A stretch of 64,000 nucleotides of DNA. Origin: Vitellaria paradoxa (Eukaryota > Streptophyta > Magnoliopsida > Ericales > Sapotaceae). The position numbers and the translations under genes were made by a program. Below are positions 25,213 through 36,437 of the stretch, in pieces (within the stretch, counting starts at the first letter, position 1; each line of letters opens with the position of its first letter). The notes under the pieces are model-generated. The model saw nothing but the letters and a program-made list of their open reading frames with translations, was not told the origin of the DNA and did not search any database. The stretch lies in assembly GCA_019916065.1 (NCBI GenBank), contig CM034234.1, positions 17,003,520 through 17,067,519 of the forward strand, read 5' to 3'.

Positions 25213-26396
25213 AATATTAAAGCTTCAAGATGAATTTGTCTTGTCAATAGTCAATGAGGTGCCAGAGAGTTGAGAAAATAATGAATTTTGTAGATTGTTG
25301 TTTGTAGGAAAAGAAACTGGTTCAGGCACCCACTTTATTCCCTTTAATTTAAATATTTAATGTAGATTATCTATGAGAGTTACAGTTGGTTTTCTACCCG
25401 AGAATTAACGGTTTCATTGTTGATTTGGCCTCTTCAATTGTAATGGTTCCATCCGCTCAAAAAATTTAAGTTTATTGAAGTAATTTACATTGCACATTAG
25501 GAACGAAGTGTCTACGGTTGGCTTAATCTTCTAAACCAATGATCTCTTAATTGACTTGAAAAAAAACTTTTAGTAGGGGGTACAAATGTATGAGAAGTAG
25601 AACAGAAGAGTCAAGTTTAGTGTTATATCGAATAATTAGTGGTCTAAATAGAATTTTCTTTTATTTTTAAACTTTCATCGATTACAAGGGAGGATTGTGA
25701 ATTATAAAAAAGGGAATAAAGGGTTTTTTCTTGTTTAGTGTGAAGGAAAAAATAAAAGAGAGAAAAATGGGAGGAAAAAAACATGTGAAGCTCGCGTGTT
25801 TCTTTCCCTCCCAAAAAGAGGAGGAAAAAGGGAGCAAAAGGAAGACGAGAGAGCATGTAAGAAAATTTAAAATGTGGGTATTACATATCTGTAAAAAAAA
25901 TAATTTTTTGTGCAACATTTAAATTATAATTTAATTGTATACGAATGTATGTGTATATATACATTCATTCATTTCTTCTCTTATAGCCAAACAGCATTGA
26001 ACGGTAGGTAAATTCACTTGACGATTTCTTCTGTTATCAAAAAAAAAAAAAAAAAGCGTTGAGCGAAATAAAATTTTCATCTTTAGATGAAGAAAAATTC
26101 AACTTCTCTTGTTTTCCTTCTTTAAAACTTTTCCATCATTTCCCATAAAAAAGAGCTTTATTTTCTAGTACTTCCACCTTCGTGATTATATGTGAGTTTT
26201 TTGAAATGACTCGAAGGAGGAAAAAAAAAAAAAAAAAAAACCTGGAAAAATTCCAATATAGTTACATGCCATAAATTAAAGCCATCGATCCTTTAAAACA
26301 AAAAAAAAAAAAAAATGGAAAAATTCCAACATAGTTACATACAATAAATTAAAGCCATCAATCCTTTTAAAAAACAAAAAAAGGGGGGGCCATTAT
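25213..26396. other. Convergent intergenic region after BPG2
   Basis: 3' UTRs of BPG2 (+) and of the small gene at 26397 (-). I see no other gene. Poly(A)/(T) tracts lie at 26039-26055 and 26220-26240. Confidence 0.6.
26243..26388. repeat. 73-bp tandem duplication just downstream of a stop codon
   Basis: TGGAAAAATTCCAA(T/C)ATAGT followed by TACAT...ATAAATTAAAGCCATC occurs at 26243 and 26316, with A-tract-rich linkers. It lies 9 bases past the minus-strand stop at 26397, so it is probably in that gene's 3' UTR. Confidence 0.8.
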
Positions 26397-26747
26397 TCAA
26401 CAAGTGCCGGCGGCAGTGGAGTCATCGGTGATTGACACAGACCAAGAAAGATGAAGCGGTGTCAACTGGGGCTCCCCGCCAAACCCGTGCTCATAAGCCA
26501 GAGTCTTCTTGTTAGCTAGCACAGAAGCACTAGTGGCATTATTAGTAATCTTACGATCATCGACCCCATCACGAAGAACCACCGCAGTCTTGATTTTCAA
26601 CCGTTGATTGTTAAGATCATCATCAAAACCTTCATTTTTCTGGGCTCGCGTGGAAGAAACCAGCTGCTGCTGCTGATCCAAAGCGATCGACTGTGATCGC
26701 GGATAGTAGAAATCAGTAGGGAAAAAATAGTACTGAAGCCCAGCCAT
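26397..26747 (-). CDS. Small plant protein of unknown function (MAGLQYYFFPTDF family)
   Basis: A 116-residue single-exon frame with an ATG at 26747 and a TGA stop. The N-terminus MAGLQYYFFPTDFYYPR is aromatic-rich, and I recall this start from uncharacterised plant proteins; I know no function for them. The middle is polar and Q/N/D-rich (DQQQQL, DDDLNNQR), and the C-terminus is Ser/Thr-rich. I see no membrane segment or known domain. Base composition here is clearly more GC-rich than the flanks (for example GTGCCGGCGGCAG near the stop), which supports real coding sequence. It is convergent with BPG2. A 5' UTR intron is possible, as CCTTAG precedes the ATG by 9 bases. Confidence 0.7.
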   Translation of the reverse strand: MAGLQYYFFPTDFYYPRSQSIALDQQQQLVSSTRAQKNEGFDDDLNNQRLKIKTAVVLRDGVDDRKITNNATSASVLANKKTLAYEHGFGGEPQLTPLHLSWSVSITDDSTAAGTC

Positions 26748-27743
26748 CCAACGGACTAAGGAAACGACTTTTTTCTAATTCGGGAACAATACTTATATGT
26801 GTTAATTATATATGTGTACATATGTATGTATGTACATATAAGAAGTAAAGGAAGGTAAACCAGAGGCTGTGACATGGGGGCTTACGTTAAGGTTGAGCTC
26901 CTTGGATTGAATCGCTTTTTGTCTGCTCTTGTTCTTCCCGCTTGAATCTTAATTTGCAAGCTACAAACTTCTTGAATATATACCTCGTTTGAATCCGCGA
27001 GTTAAAGCTAGATTGTCGGTTATTTAATTCAAATTTTGTTTAAAAATTTAAGGAATTTGAAATAAATCTAAATTTCGTTTCTCAAGTTTTGGAGTCGATT
27101 CCGTACAAGTTTTTAAGGGGAGAAGGTAGAATAGCTTAATTATTTCATACCATTTGAATTTAAACCAGACTTGAATTAAATAAATTATATTCATATATAT
27201 ATTAGGGTGATAATTTTGACATAACATGCAAGTACAACGGGGATTCAACGCAAAATTAATGAAATTTGAGTTGAATATAAATAAATTCGAGTTATAAATG
27301 AAATCATTCGTTTTTTAGAGAATATCTAAAAAATGACTCATTCAAATTTAACAAGTTTAAGTTCGAATAGTTAAATGTAATGGAGAATAAAATAGTTCAA
27401 TTTATATTTTATTTAATGTAAGTAGTGATTTAATTTTTGTATTGTATTTAAATTTATGATAAAATATACTGTTGGTACTATTGTACACAATTTTACATTT
27501 AATTATATTAAATTTAATATACTATACGTTATATATTATTTATTTGTTTCTTAACGATAAGAATATTTATTTTCTCATTTATATTTTTTTAAAGTGGTAT
27601 ATTAAATTAATTATAAGAGTTATGTCGTATTATTCATATAATAAATAAATCGAGTTAGTAGTTAGATATTTTGACATAAATAATAATCGAGTTATTCTCA
27701 TTTAAATAAAAATTTGACATGAATCGAATTTATTGTACTTTCC

Positions 27744-27775
27744 TTTTTTTTTTTTTTGGGGTGGGGGGGGGGGGG
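27744..27775. repeat. Poly(T)-poly(G) junction
   Basis: About 14 T directly followed by GGGG, T and 13 G. A similar arrangement occurs at 43009-43036. Confidence 0.9.
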
Positions 27776-27892
27776 TAAGTATGGAATTTATCGTAGTTAC
27801 CAAAAACAAAAAATAGATAGGCCAGAGTTCCTTGTGGAATGTCCGCCAGAAAACTCTTTTGGTTGTTTCCATGGGACCTTTGTTAAAACCTT

Positions 27893-28062
27893 GTGTGTGT
27901 TTTGGAGTTGTATAAAAGTATATAAAATAAAATAAAATTATAAAAATAAATATATCGTAATTTATATAATAAGTAAAAAAATTTAATTTTATTATCTCAT
28001 AATTCGTATTTATAGTGATTTGTAAGATTTTATTTTATTTTGTATAATTGTAAACGGAGCCA
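27893..28062. mobile_element. MITE candidate, GTTTTGGAGTTGTATAAAA ends
   Basis: The left end GTTTTGGAGTTGTATAAAA and right end TTTTGTATAATTGTAAAC with GGAGCC are imperfect inverted repeats around a TAAAATAAAAT / ATTTTATTTTA core. Related sequence lies at 46561-46730. The target duplication is not resolved. Confidence 0.5.
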
Positions 28063-28214
28063 AGCTCATGGGAACCTTCAACGTCCATTAACTAAAGCAG
28101 GAAAACTGGTGGCGCCTTCGTTTCATGTTTCCAGGATACGAACAAAACATAGCCATTAGGCTTCCTTTGGGCGGGAAAAAAAAAATCAAGTGTTCTCGTC
28201 TTAGCTGCTAATTA

Positions 28215-28628
28215 GGGTTCACTTGATAAAATTATTAGTTTTCAAATTTTGTATTGATCATTTTTTTGTTTTCAATTTTAATTCCCATAGTTGAAAAAAA
28301 AGAAACAAAATTGAAAAATATGTTTGACAATAATTACCAGTTAGTTATGAGATTGGGATGGCATCTACGGGTGATGGTGGTGATTGTGGTTGATGGTTAG
28401 TGAAAGGTGGTGGTTGCAAGTAGTACTGATAAAAGAAAATGAAAATTAAAAATAAAAACTTGAAAAATATTTTTTTTATATTTTCATACTTTTTTAAATA
28501 TTTAAAAATAATTTTCATTTTTTTGAAAACTAAAATTTAGAAATAAATTTATCAAATGAGTTTTTATATTCAAATTTGAAAAAAAATTAAAACGAAAATT
28601 ACAAATTGAAAGTTTTGTCAAGTGGGAC
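28215..28628. mobile_element. Inverted-repeat element with GGTGGT-rich core
   Basis: Ends GGGTTCACTTGATAAAA and TTTTGTCAAGTGGGACA are inverted with few mismatches. The core at 28362-28420 is a G/T-rich stretch built on GGTGGT/GGTGAT. Flanking blocks of the type AAAATAAAAACTTGAAAA recur in the adjacent element. Confidence 0.55.
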
Positions 28629-28793
28629 ATAAGGGCCCGTTTAACAAAAGTGTAAAATTTTAATTTTCATAGTCATTTTTTTTATTTTAGTTTTCATTTT
28701 CATAGTAAAAGAAACAAAAATAAAAACTTGAAAATGCGTTTGATAATTAAAGTTGTTGATTAGTAGTTATAATATTAAAAGAATAGCTAACAG

Positions 28794-29052
28794 TGGTAGG
28801 TGGTAGCATGTGATATTGACTGAAGGTTAGTGACAGCGAATAGTGGTTGGAGGTTACTAACAATTGGTGGTGGTTAAGGTGGTGGTGGTTAAAGGTGGAT
28901 GGTAGCCAGTGGTTGATATGGCAACCAATCGATGGTGGTGGTTGGAGATAAGTGGTGGGCGATAGTAATGATCAAAGGTGGTGGAAATGTTGACCAAAGG
29001 TGAGTGACAGTTGGTGGATGGTGGTAATCAATGGTGAGTGATACTTGTGATT
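28794..29052. repeat. GGTGGT-rich minisatellite-like tract
   Basis: A G/T-rich tract of irregular GGTGG, GGTTGG, GGTGAGTG and GGTGGTGG words on the plus strand, in otherwise very AT-rich DNA. Shorter tracts of the same kind lie at 28362-28420 and 29880-29970. Confidence 0.75.
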
Positions 29053-29289
29053 AATAATGATTGTGGAAGAAAATAAAAACAAAAAATAAAAACTTGAAAA
29101 AGCAATTTTTTTTTTTTTACGTTTTCATAATTTTTTAAAACTGAAAATTGGAAACAAATTTTTGTGTTCATAGTTAAAAAAAAGAAAAAAAAAAAACTTG
29201 AAAACAGATTTGATGACGATAGTTGTTAGTTGATAGTTATAATTGTTAATTAATTAAATTTTATAAATTTAACTATTTTAATTATATTA

Positions 29290-29615
29290 ATTATTAAAAA
29301 TAATTCAATCTAATAAAAATAAAATATATTAAATATAATTTATTTTAATTATTTTTTAAAAACAATTTAATAGAATATATTTCATGTTATTAGCTTAAAT
29401 CAAATTTAATTATTTTAATTATATTATTTTTCAAAATAATTTAATTTAATAAAAATAAAATATATTCAATATAATTTAATAATATTATTTAGTAAAAATA
29501 CTTGAAATTAATTATTTAATTAATTTAAATTAATTAAATGTACTTATTTTAATTATATTTTTATTAAAATAATTTAATTTAATAAAAATAAAATATATTA
29601 AATATAATTTATTGC
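29290..29615. repeat. AT-only direct repeats, about 130-bp period
   Basis: The block AATAAAAATAAAATATATT followed by AAATATAATTTA occurs near 29312, 29448 and 29580, each preceded by an AATAATT(T/C)AAT(T/C)T stretch. The surrounding 29230-29870 contains almost no G or C. Confidence 0.6.
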
Positions 29616-30667
29616 ATTATTTATTAAAAATATTTTTATATTAATTTATCAAATTAAATTCAATTATAATTAATATAATTTAGTTAATTAATTTATATTA
29701 ATATATAATTTAATATATCAAACTAATTATTGATAAATTTAATTATTAATTAAATTATATTTAATATATTTTTATATAAATAAAATAATATATTATTAAT
29801 TTAATATATTAATATATTTTATATATTAATTAAATATTTTTATATCAAATAATAATATATTTGACAGTGACTTAAGACAAGTGGGAGGTAGTGGTAGCGG
29901 TAAAAAGTAGTAGCTAGATGTTGGTGACGACTAGTGGACGTTAGTAATTAATGGTTGTAACTGGTAGTTATTGTATATGAAAATAAAAACCGAAAATGGA
30001 AACTTAAGAAAGTATCTTTTTTATGTTTTCATAATTTTTAAAAATTTTGAAAACAATTTTGAATTTTTTGCAAATTAAAAACTAAAAACAAATTTATCAA
30101 ACGAATTTTCATATTCAGTTTAAAAAAAAATAAAAACAAAAACTGAAAACGAAATGATTACCAAATAAGCCCTTACTAAATAAGTTTTTATGCTCAGTTT
30201 TTTAAGAAATAAAGACTAAAAATTAGAAGTTTTGTCAAATAGGGCCTCATTTTTTAACTTTTTGTTCATTTAACATATTTACCTTTCATGATTTAAAAAA
30301 AAAAAATTTAACGATTGAAGAGAATAATTTTGATAATTATTAAAAAGTCAAGAAACTAGTAGTTGAAAGTTAAGTTTTTGGTTACTCCATGCCAATCGTG
30401 CCTTTAGGAGGGAGTCGTTGAACTGCTTGACTAATATTAACATGAGAAATGTTAAACAGTCAGAAAATCATATCAGAAATTTAACAAGAATGATGTGATT
30501 TTGTTGTGGTCTATTACTTTAAATAAAAAAAAAAAAAACTCATTAAAAAATATTTTTATTACAAAAATACTACTAACATGTGATTTTTGTAACACTTGTA
30601 AAAAATTATGTTAAAGAAGCCTTTCCCTAATAATGTGATTCACAACAAAATCAAACTGATAAAAGTC

Positions 30668-32950
30668 TTATACAGAGCTCATCACACTGAAATTTTCATC
30701 TCCCAGTAATTTTGATTCACTGAGAACCCCAAAAAGGAGTGAAACTATCTCATCAGACAGTGGGTGTGATGATCTATCTCCAGAGAGAAACACATGAACT
30801 TTCCCTTCCAATAAAATCCAACTACATCCTGGAACTTTTTTCACTCCCTTCAATCCCATCTCTTTCCTCAGTTTTTGCTCTTCAATGTGCTGGCCAGTTG
30901 CTGCATATATGTTGCACAGAGCCACAAGAGCAGGTGCATTCAGAGGATCCAGTTCAAGGAGTTGTATAGCTGCACGTTTAGCAATCTCTGCGTTCTTCTC
31001 ACCAAATCCACACACACCAAGCAATGCTCCCCAAAGAGAATGGCCAAACTCAGAAGGTAGCCTCAGAACAAACTCTTCTGCTTCCTCTAGCTTGCCTGCT
31101 CGGCCTAAAAGATTCACCATGGAAATATAATGTTCCAAGCCTGGTAGAATTGAGTATTCATTTATGGCACTGAATAACTCGCATCCCTTGTTGACAAGGC
31201 CTGCATGGCTGCAGGCCGACAAAACGCCCAAGAAAGTAACAGAATTAGGATGAATTCTGGATTCTTTCATGGCTTCAAAGAGCTCGAGAGCTTTGCGTGC
31301 TAGCCCGTGATGTGAAAACCCCATTATCATAGAATTCCAAGAAACCAAATCCCGAGAGCTCATGTTGGAGAAGATGCCATATGCGTCATCTATCTCTCCA
31401 CCTTTTGCATACATTGAAATCAGAGAATTCTCAAGGAATAAATCGAGTTCGTTCTGTGTCTTTGTCAACTGGCAATGCAACTGCTTGCCTTGATCAAGAT
31501 AAGCCAGAGCTCCAGCTGCTCCAAGAAGAACAGAATACGTAGAATTCAAGGGTGGAACTCCATGGGTTCGCATCTCAATGAATAAGCAGGTAGCTTCTGC
31601 AAAAAGTTCATTTTGGACGTGCCCTGATATCATTGCTGTCCATGCAACATCGTCTTTTTCAGGCATTCTCTTAAAAAGATCACAAGCCTCTTCAACTTTG
31701 CCAACGTTAAAATAACCATTGATTAAAGAAGTCCATGAAATTTTGTCTCGGACAGGCGCCATTTCAAACATAATCTGTGCATTTTTCAACTGTCCAATTC
31801 GAACATAACCATTAATCATTGAATTATAACACTGAACAGTACAATTTTCTGCACTCCTGACAAAAATATAGTATGCATAATCCATAATGCCAAACACAGA
31901 GTACATGTGAATTAGGCCCTTAGATAACCTACCATCAAATTCAGCATAATCCCAACCAGTGATTATCACATGCGCATGCAATTGCTTACCAAGCTGAGAA
32001 AGACCCATACCTGCACAAGCATAAGCAAGTGAAATGAAAGTCTCCCCATTCGGCTTTATGTCAACGTGTTCTCTCATTTCAAGGAAAAGCAACAGGGCCT
32101 CTCTGTAGAAGCCATTCCAAGCAAACCCACCAATCATGGCTGTCCAAGAAATCACATTCCTCTCTGGCATTCTTTGGAATAAGCAATACCCCTCTTCCAC
32201 ATTGCCAACCCGACAATAACCAGCAATCAAGCTAGTCCAAGTAACCACATTCCAGGCAGGCATTTTATCAAATAATGCTCTTGCTTCTTCCATCCTACAA
32301 TTCTCACTGTACCCTGAAATCATGGCATTCCAGGAAACTTGGTTCTTGGCTGGCATTGCATCAAAAACCCGCCTGGCTTCTTCCAAATCTTCATTTCTAA
32401 TCAAACCGACAATCAACGAATTCCAAGAAACCACATTCCTCTCGGGCATCACTTTAAACAGCTCCATTGCCTCTTCAACCCTCCTTCCATTCATCAACCC
32501 ACAAAGCAGAGAAGTCCAGGACACCACATTCCTCTCCGGCATTACTTCAAACAATCGAAATGCATCGTCCAACCTCCCCCATTGCACATAACCTGAGATC
32601 ATTGCGTCGTGCGTGACCACATTTCTATCTGGCAGTATGTCAAAGAGTGCTCGAGCTTGATCAACAAAACCACCTCTCGCATATTTTGAGAGCAACGAAG
32701 TCCAACAGACAACAGGGCTTGAGTTGCTTCTGTGAGTCATTTGCTCGAGCAGGTGACGAGCTTCATCAAGCTTGCTCTCGGAAAGGCACAGGAGGAGTTG
32801 GGAGTCGTAGAAACAGAGTTTTGGGCAATGGGTTTCGGTGAATTTGGTTCTGGGTTTGAGACAACTGACATGGAAGGAACAGTACCTGAGATTGCTCGGC
32901 TCTTTCGAGACTAGTAGTTTGAGGGTCTTGAAACCAGAAGTGGCACGCAT
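30668..32950 (-). CDS. PLS-class PPR protein, E-type C-terminus, probably mitochondrial
   Basis: Intronless, 760 residues, ATG at 32950. Pentatricopeptide repeat proteins bind organelle RNA, one base per repeat. The first roughly 50 residues are rich in Lys, Arg and Ser (FKTLKLLVSKEPSNLR), fitting an organelle target peptide. From about residue 80 a tandem array of P, L and S repeats follows, with the recurring words VVSWTSLL, ARRVFDAMP and NVVSWNSLI. Two insertions carrying GKQLHAHVI and GKQLHCQLT are typical of PLS arrays. The C-terminus (HYISMVNLLGRAGKLEEAEE to GCSWILLEGKVHVF) is the E domain; there is no DYW deaminase domain. It resembles Arabidopsis At1g32415, also about 760 residues. 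The RNA target cannot be read without aligning the repeat code positions. No frameshift or internal stop is present. Confidence 0.92.
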   Translation of the reverse strand: MRATSGFKTLKLLVSKEPSNLRYCSFHVSCLKPRTKFTETHCPKLCFYDSQLLLCLSESKLDEARHLLEQMTHRSNSSPVVCWTSLLSKYARGGFVDQARALFDILPDRNVVTHDAMISGYVQWGRLDDAFRLFEVMPERNVVSWTSLLCGLMNGRRVEEAMELFKVMPERNVVSWNSLIVGLIRNEDLEEARRVFDAMPAKNQVSWNAMISGYSENCRMEEARALFDKMPAWNVVTWTSLIAGYCRVGNVEEGYCLFQRMPERNVISWTAMIGGFAWNGFYREALLLFLEMREHVDIKPNGETFISLAYACAGMGLSQLGKQLHAHVIITGWDYAEFDGRLSKGLIHMYSVFGIMDYAYYIFVRSAENCTVQCYNSMINGYVRIGQLKNAQIMFEMAPVRDKISWTSLINGYFNVGKVEEACDLFKRMPEKDDVAWTAMISGHVQNELFAEATCLFIEMRTHGVPPLNSTYSVLLGAAGALAYLDQGKQLHCQLTKTQNELDLFLENSLISMYAKGGEIDDAYGIFSNMSSRDLVSWNSMIMGFSHHGLARKALELFEAMKESRIHPNSVTFLGVLSACSHAGLVNKGCELFSAINEYSILPGLEHYISMVNLLGRAGKLEEAEEFVLRLPSEFGHSLWGALLGVCGFGEKNAEIAKRAAIQLLELDPLNAPALVALCNIYAATGQHIEEQKLRKEMGLKGVKKVPGCSWILLEGKVHVFLSGDRSSHPLSDEIVSLLFGVLSESKLLGDENFSVMSSV

Positions 32951-35900
32951 TGGCCGTTTTCCCAGAGTTCATACAAGCCGTTAACTATTGTCTGTTCTGT
33001 TGCAGCTTTGGTTAAAATATCAACCCATAGAGCCTTAAAAATGGGGTCACATCATGAGACACGATACAGAACACGAAAATACGATCATGAAGTTATTAAG
33101 GACAAAGGGTTGTACATGTCGTTCCGCCACCGCATTATCGGACTTGAACAGCAGCAGCAACGGGAAACAAACCCTCGCTTATAAACTACGTGGCTCTTGC
33201 TCCCCGTATTTAGGTACGCCTCGTGCCTTGCCCTTGAACTATCTTCATTGCAAATCAGTTCTTTTCTTATCATCAACTACAAATCCTTGCGATTATTGTT
33301 CGAATTTATTTAAAAAATTCCACCAATTAGAGGTCTGAGAGGTTCAACCAGAGGCATGTACAAAAATCCTAGAAAATGGGGAAATAAGTTGTTTGTATTG
33401 TGCGTGCACCCTCCAGTATCATTCAAGAGTTGATGTCTGGCAACGATTTCAAATCAATTAGATATCGTGACTTTGGTTACTTATTACTTTGGAATTTGTT
33501 CGATTTTTTTTTTTTTTTTAGTAGATGTGGTGGATTGAGTGATTTTAATTACAGAATGATTTTCCGAGACTTGTTAATGCCATTGGAATTCTAAACTTCT
33601 ACCACTGAGTGGATGATTACTTGTCTATTTGAATTTCGATTTGCTCTTATCCCCTTTAACCTATGTATGTTGTTCATTTGCTTGCTTGTTTTTGGCTTAT
33701 CTGCCTAAGTTCTGTACTGTATATGGGTGTTATGAGTTGGTTATCATTCTAAAGATGCCTTTCTTAGTCTTACAAATAAATATTCAGTAAAGTTTATGAG
33801 TTGAGTTGGGTGAATGGCTCTTATTTAATAATCCTTTATTTCATGTTTTCTCTAGGATCTTCGAGAGAAGGCTCACTTGAGCACACGAGCCATAGCCCAT
33901 AGGGTACTCTACTACTTGTGTCATAGCACTCACTGGTTTGCTGCTTTTCTTTTGTTGAAAACTTGAAAATTTGCATTAGGTGATTGTATCATGATATCAT
34001 TTGGTGCCTTTCTTTTGGAAATTTGGTTGTCGTCCTAAGAATCATGGACCAAACAATTGGGTGGCGGAATTTTTTTTTTTTTAAGTTGTCTGATTGAGTT
34101 ATTTGGAACCTTCATATTACTAAATAATATAATCTTTACCATAAAGTGCAGCTTAAGTTGTGCGACTATAAAGGGATTTTGCCCTACCTTTTCAAAATGA
34201 CTATATACTCATATTCATGTTAGTGCCAGAGAATTGCATGCAATAAAAGCTTTATTGGGCATTTAAGGGTTTGTTGAGGCTTTTAAGTGATTATTAGAGG
34301 CCGTGCTATCTGACGCTAAGCTATGACTACTATAGAGTGTCGTTCCAGTCCAGTGTGTAAGCATCCAGTCCAAGGTCTGTGCAAGCAGATTCGACATGGC
34401 AGAAGGAATTTACAATTTTCGTGAAAATAAATATTTGCGAGGCTTCAAAGAAAAGGGAACAAGGGTAAGTGCAGAAAATAATTGTTTAGTTGTTATATAG
34501 ACAACTCGAAATCTACAGCTTTCAGTGCTAGAATCTAACACTATAAGAATGGTGCTACGAAGGTGTTACTATTTTACAATCTAATCCCCTTGATCACTCC
34601 CCTGAACTTTCAAAGGAGCTCCCTGGATTTGCCATCACATCATGAACCAACAGTCTAATTATATTGTTGCCTGACAGTTTCAATGTATTCATGCACTCCT
34701 GCATGTTGTTAACCAAATCATATATCAATTTGTTTTCTACCGTGGACATGGATTGATCCAATATATCTATCTTAATGAAGACCACATGGAAAGATATTAT
34801 CCCATGCTATTACAAGAGCTACAAGCCCTTGCCAGAAACCAGGAAACAGGTTTTGAAAGTGTTCTTTCTAGAGGTCATACCCCCTAGACTTGAGCAATCC
34901 GGGCCCATCAATCTTGGTACAATTCAATGAAAAAGTCACGACCAAATCGTCCACTCTGATATCATGTCAAAATATTAAGTGAATGGCTTCACATTAATAA
35001 TGCCTATACAGTATACTTTCTATTTATACCAATAGAAATCTGGTAAAAAATAAGAATATGAGAAAACAATATGGAATGTGGGGGGGGGGGGGAAGGCGTG
35101 GGCCCACAAATCGTTTGTTTGTTTATTTTTTTATGCACTGGATATAGAATCCAGTCCGAATTGTGTATTCCTCGAAATGGTATTGTATATCTTCATACAT
35201 GAACTTATTTTTGTTAGGTTCTAAAACTCTAAATTTATCTCATATGAAATCACATCTTTTATCTCATCGCACGTCCCACTAAATGTGTAGGTTATTTCTT
35301 TGTTGTGTACAATTTCATTTATACATTGCATTGTCATTCAACTGAAATAATTAAGCTGGCTGGGAGCATATTTTTCTGTGGATCTCGAACATATAGCTGG
35401 TTCAATTTTAATTTCCCTTTTCTCTTGTGCTTATTCATTTCCATTTGGCGTCATTTACTGATGAATACACTGAAAAAGCTTGAGCAAACCTTCTCTGGTG
35501 CAATTTTCACCTCCATCTTAGACCTATTATTAGATGCATATTCTGTGGGATAAGTGAATGCGTGAAATGTTATCAATTTATCAGTTTATTGGAAATTTAC
35601 TATTCTCATCTGCTATTGTCAGGAACAATTGAAAATTGTCTTTTGTGGATGTTCTTTTTCTTTACTGTCCTATACAGTCTGCATATAGCGGTAGTTTTTA
35701 CCCTTTCACCGTAGGAGTTTATCATATTTGGGAGTTTTTTTGGTACATTATGTACAGTCTTGCTTGGTTTGTGTGTATATATAAATTGACAGAAGTCATG
35801 AAGAACGATTTATAGAGAAATTTGTGCCTTTCATAAATTCATATGAGAAAAAGGAACAGGGTTGTTTATCATTTTAACTAATTCCAATACACACATATAC

Positions 35901-36150
35901 ATATATATATAAACTCTGTTCACTTCGCAGTTCACCCCCAATACTTGAAATCTTCTGGACCTTCTATTTGTATATCTCTCTGGTGATTTTAGATGTTTAG
36001 GTATGGATTGTGCAGGGATGACAGAAACCTTATCCATATATGAATTTGAATTTATTTATAAATAGAAACAAATATATTTGAATCATACATCCTCTTCATT
36101 ATACATAGATGGCTATAACACCACAAGAATTCAACAGCCACTAACAAAAG
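32951..36150. other. Intergenic between the PPR and PICBP-like genes
   Basis: About 3.2 kb without a supported gene. The PPR promoter should lie just above 32950. It holds retroelement traces (34590-35050) and a 13-G run at 35080-35092. Short open frames here lack any recognisable similarity. Confidence 0.6.
34590..35050 (-). mobile_element. Copia-like LTR retrotransposon fragment with primer-binding site
   Basis: Read on the minus strand, an LTR-like end with TATAAATAGAAAG (promoter-like) and ...TATTTTGACA stops at 34965. It is followed directly by TGATATCAGAG, one base from the TGGTATCAGAG initiator-methionine tRNA primer site. Below it the minus strand has a 63-codon open frame (34594-34785) that may be a gag trace. 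A possible second LTR fragment with GAGCCATTCAC lies near 33810-33860. Decayed; the outer limits are not defined. Confidence 0.5.
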
Positions 36151-36437
36151 AGGCACAATGCATAACATTTTCCTAAAGAATTTACACTGAACAAATCTTT
36201 ATACTAATGCGTCCCAAAAATGTGTATTTATTCTCCCTCCTCAAAATTATAACTTCCCACAAACTTTGAAAATTATAACAAAATCTTATTATGCTGCGTA
36301 GCTTTCAATCAACTTTCAACCGCAACACATACCAATCTGCTATCTGCTTACATCCTAAACAAACAATGTTATGGTGTAGCTGTTTTGCTGAAGTAGTAGT
36401 TTCATTTGACTACTGGAGATATCCTCCACAGAAGAAC
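36150..36437 (-). other. Probable 3' UTR exon of the PICBP-like gene
   Basis: On the minus strand, 26 bases after the PICBP-like stop codon there is a strong donor (CTCAG/GTAAGA, exon end 37210). An acceptor GTGCAG lies at about 36438, followed by GC-normal transcribed-looking DNA. The roughly 770-bp intron would lie entirely in the 3' UTR. The 3' end is not determined; AATAAA-like words occur below 36230. Confidence 0.45.

Larger units (their letters stand above)
28632..30247. mobile_element. Composite 1.6-kb inverted-repeat element
   Basis: The left end AGGGCCCGTTTAACAAAAG and right end TTTTGTCAAATAGGGCCT are imperfect inverted repeats. The interior contains GGTGGT-rich tracts (28794-29052 and 29880-29970), repeated AAAATAAAAACTTGAAAA blocks and an A/T-only block. 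No transposase frame is present. It may be several nested elements rather than one. Confidence 0.4.
26748..30667. other. Intergenic, transposon- and simple-repeat-rich
   Basis: 3.9 kb without a gene that I can recognise. Contents are listed separately: MITEs at 27893, 28215 and 28632, a T/G homopolymer junction at 27744-27775, GGTGGT-rich tracts, and an almost pure A/T block at 29230-29870. Confidence 0.6.

Noticed and set aside
33054..33338. 94-codon plus-strand open frame upstream of the PPR gene
   Set aside because: No domain, no conserved look, and it lies in the probable PPR promoter; codon use looks random.
34383..34500. Exon-like ATG frame (MAEGIYNFRENKYLR) with a GTAAGT donor
   Set aside because: No partner exon or known protein; a short chance frame in a retroelement-bearing region.
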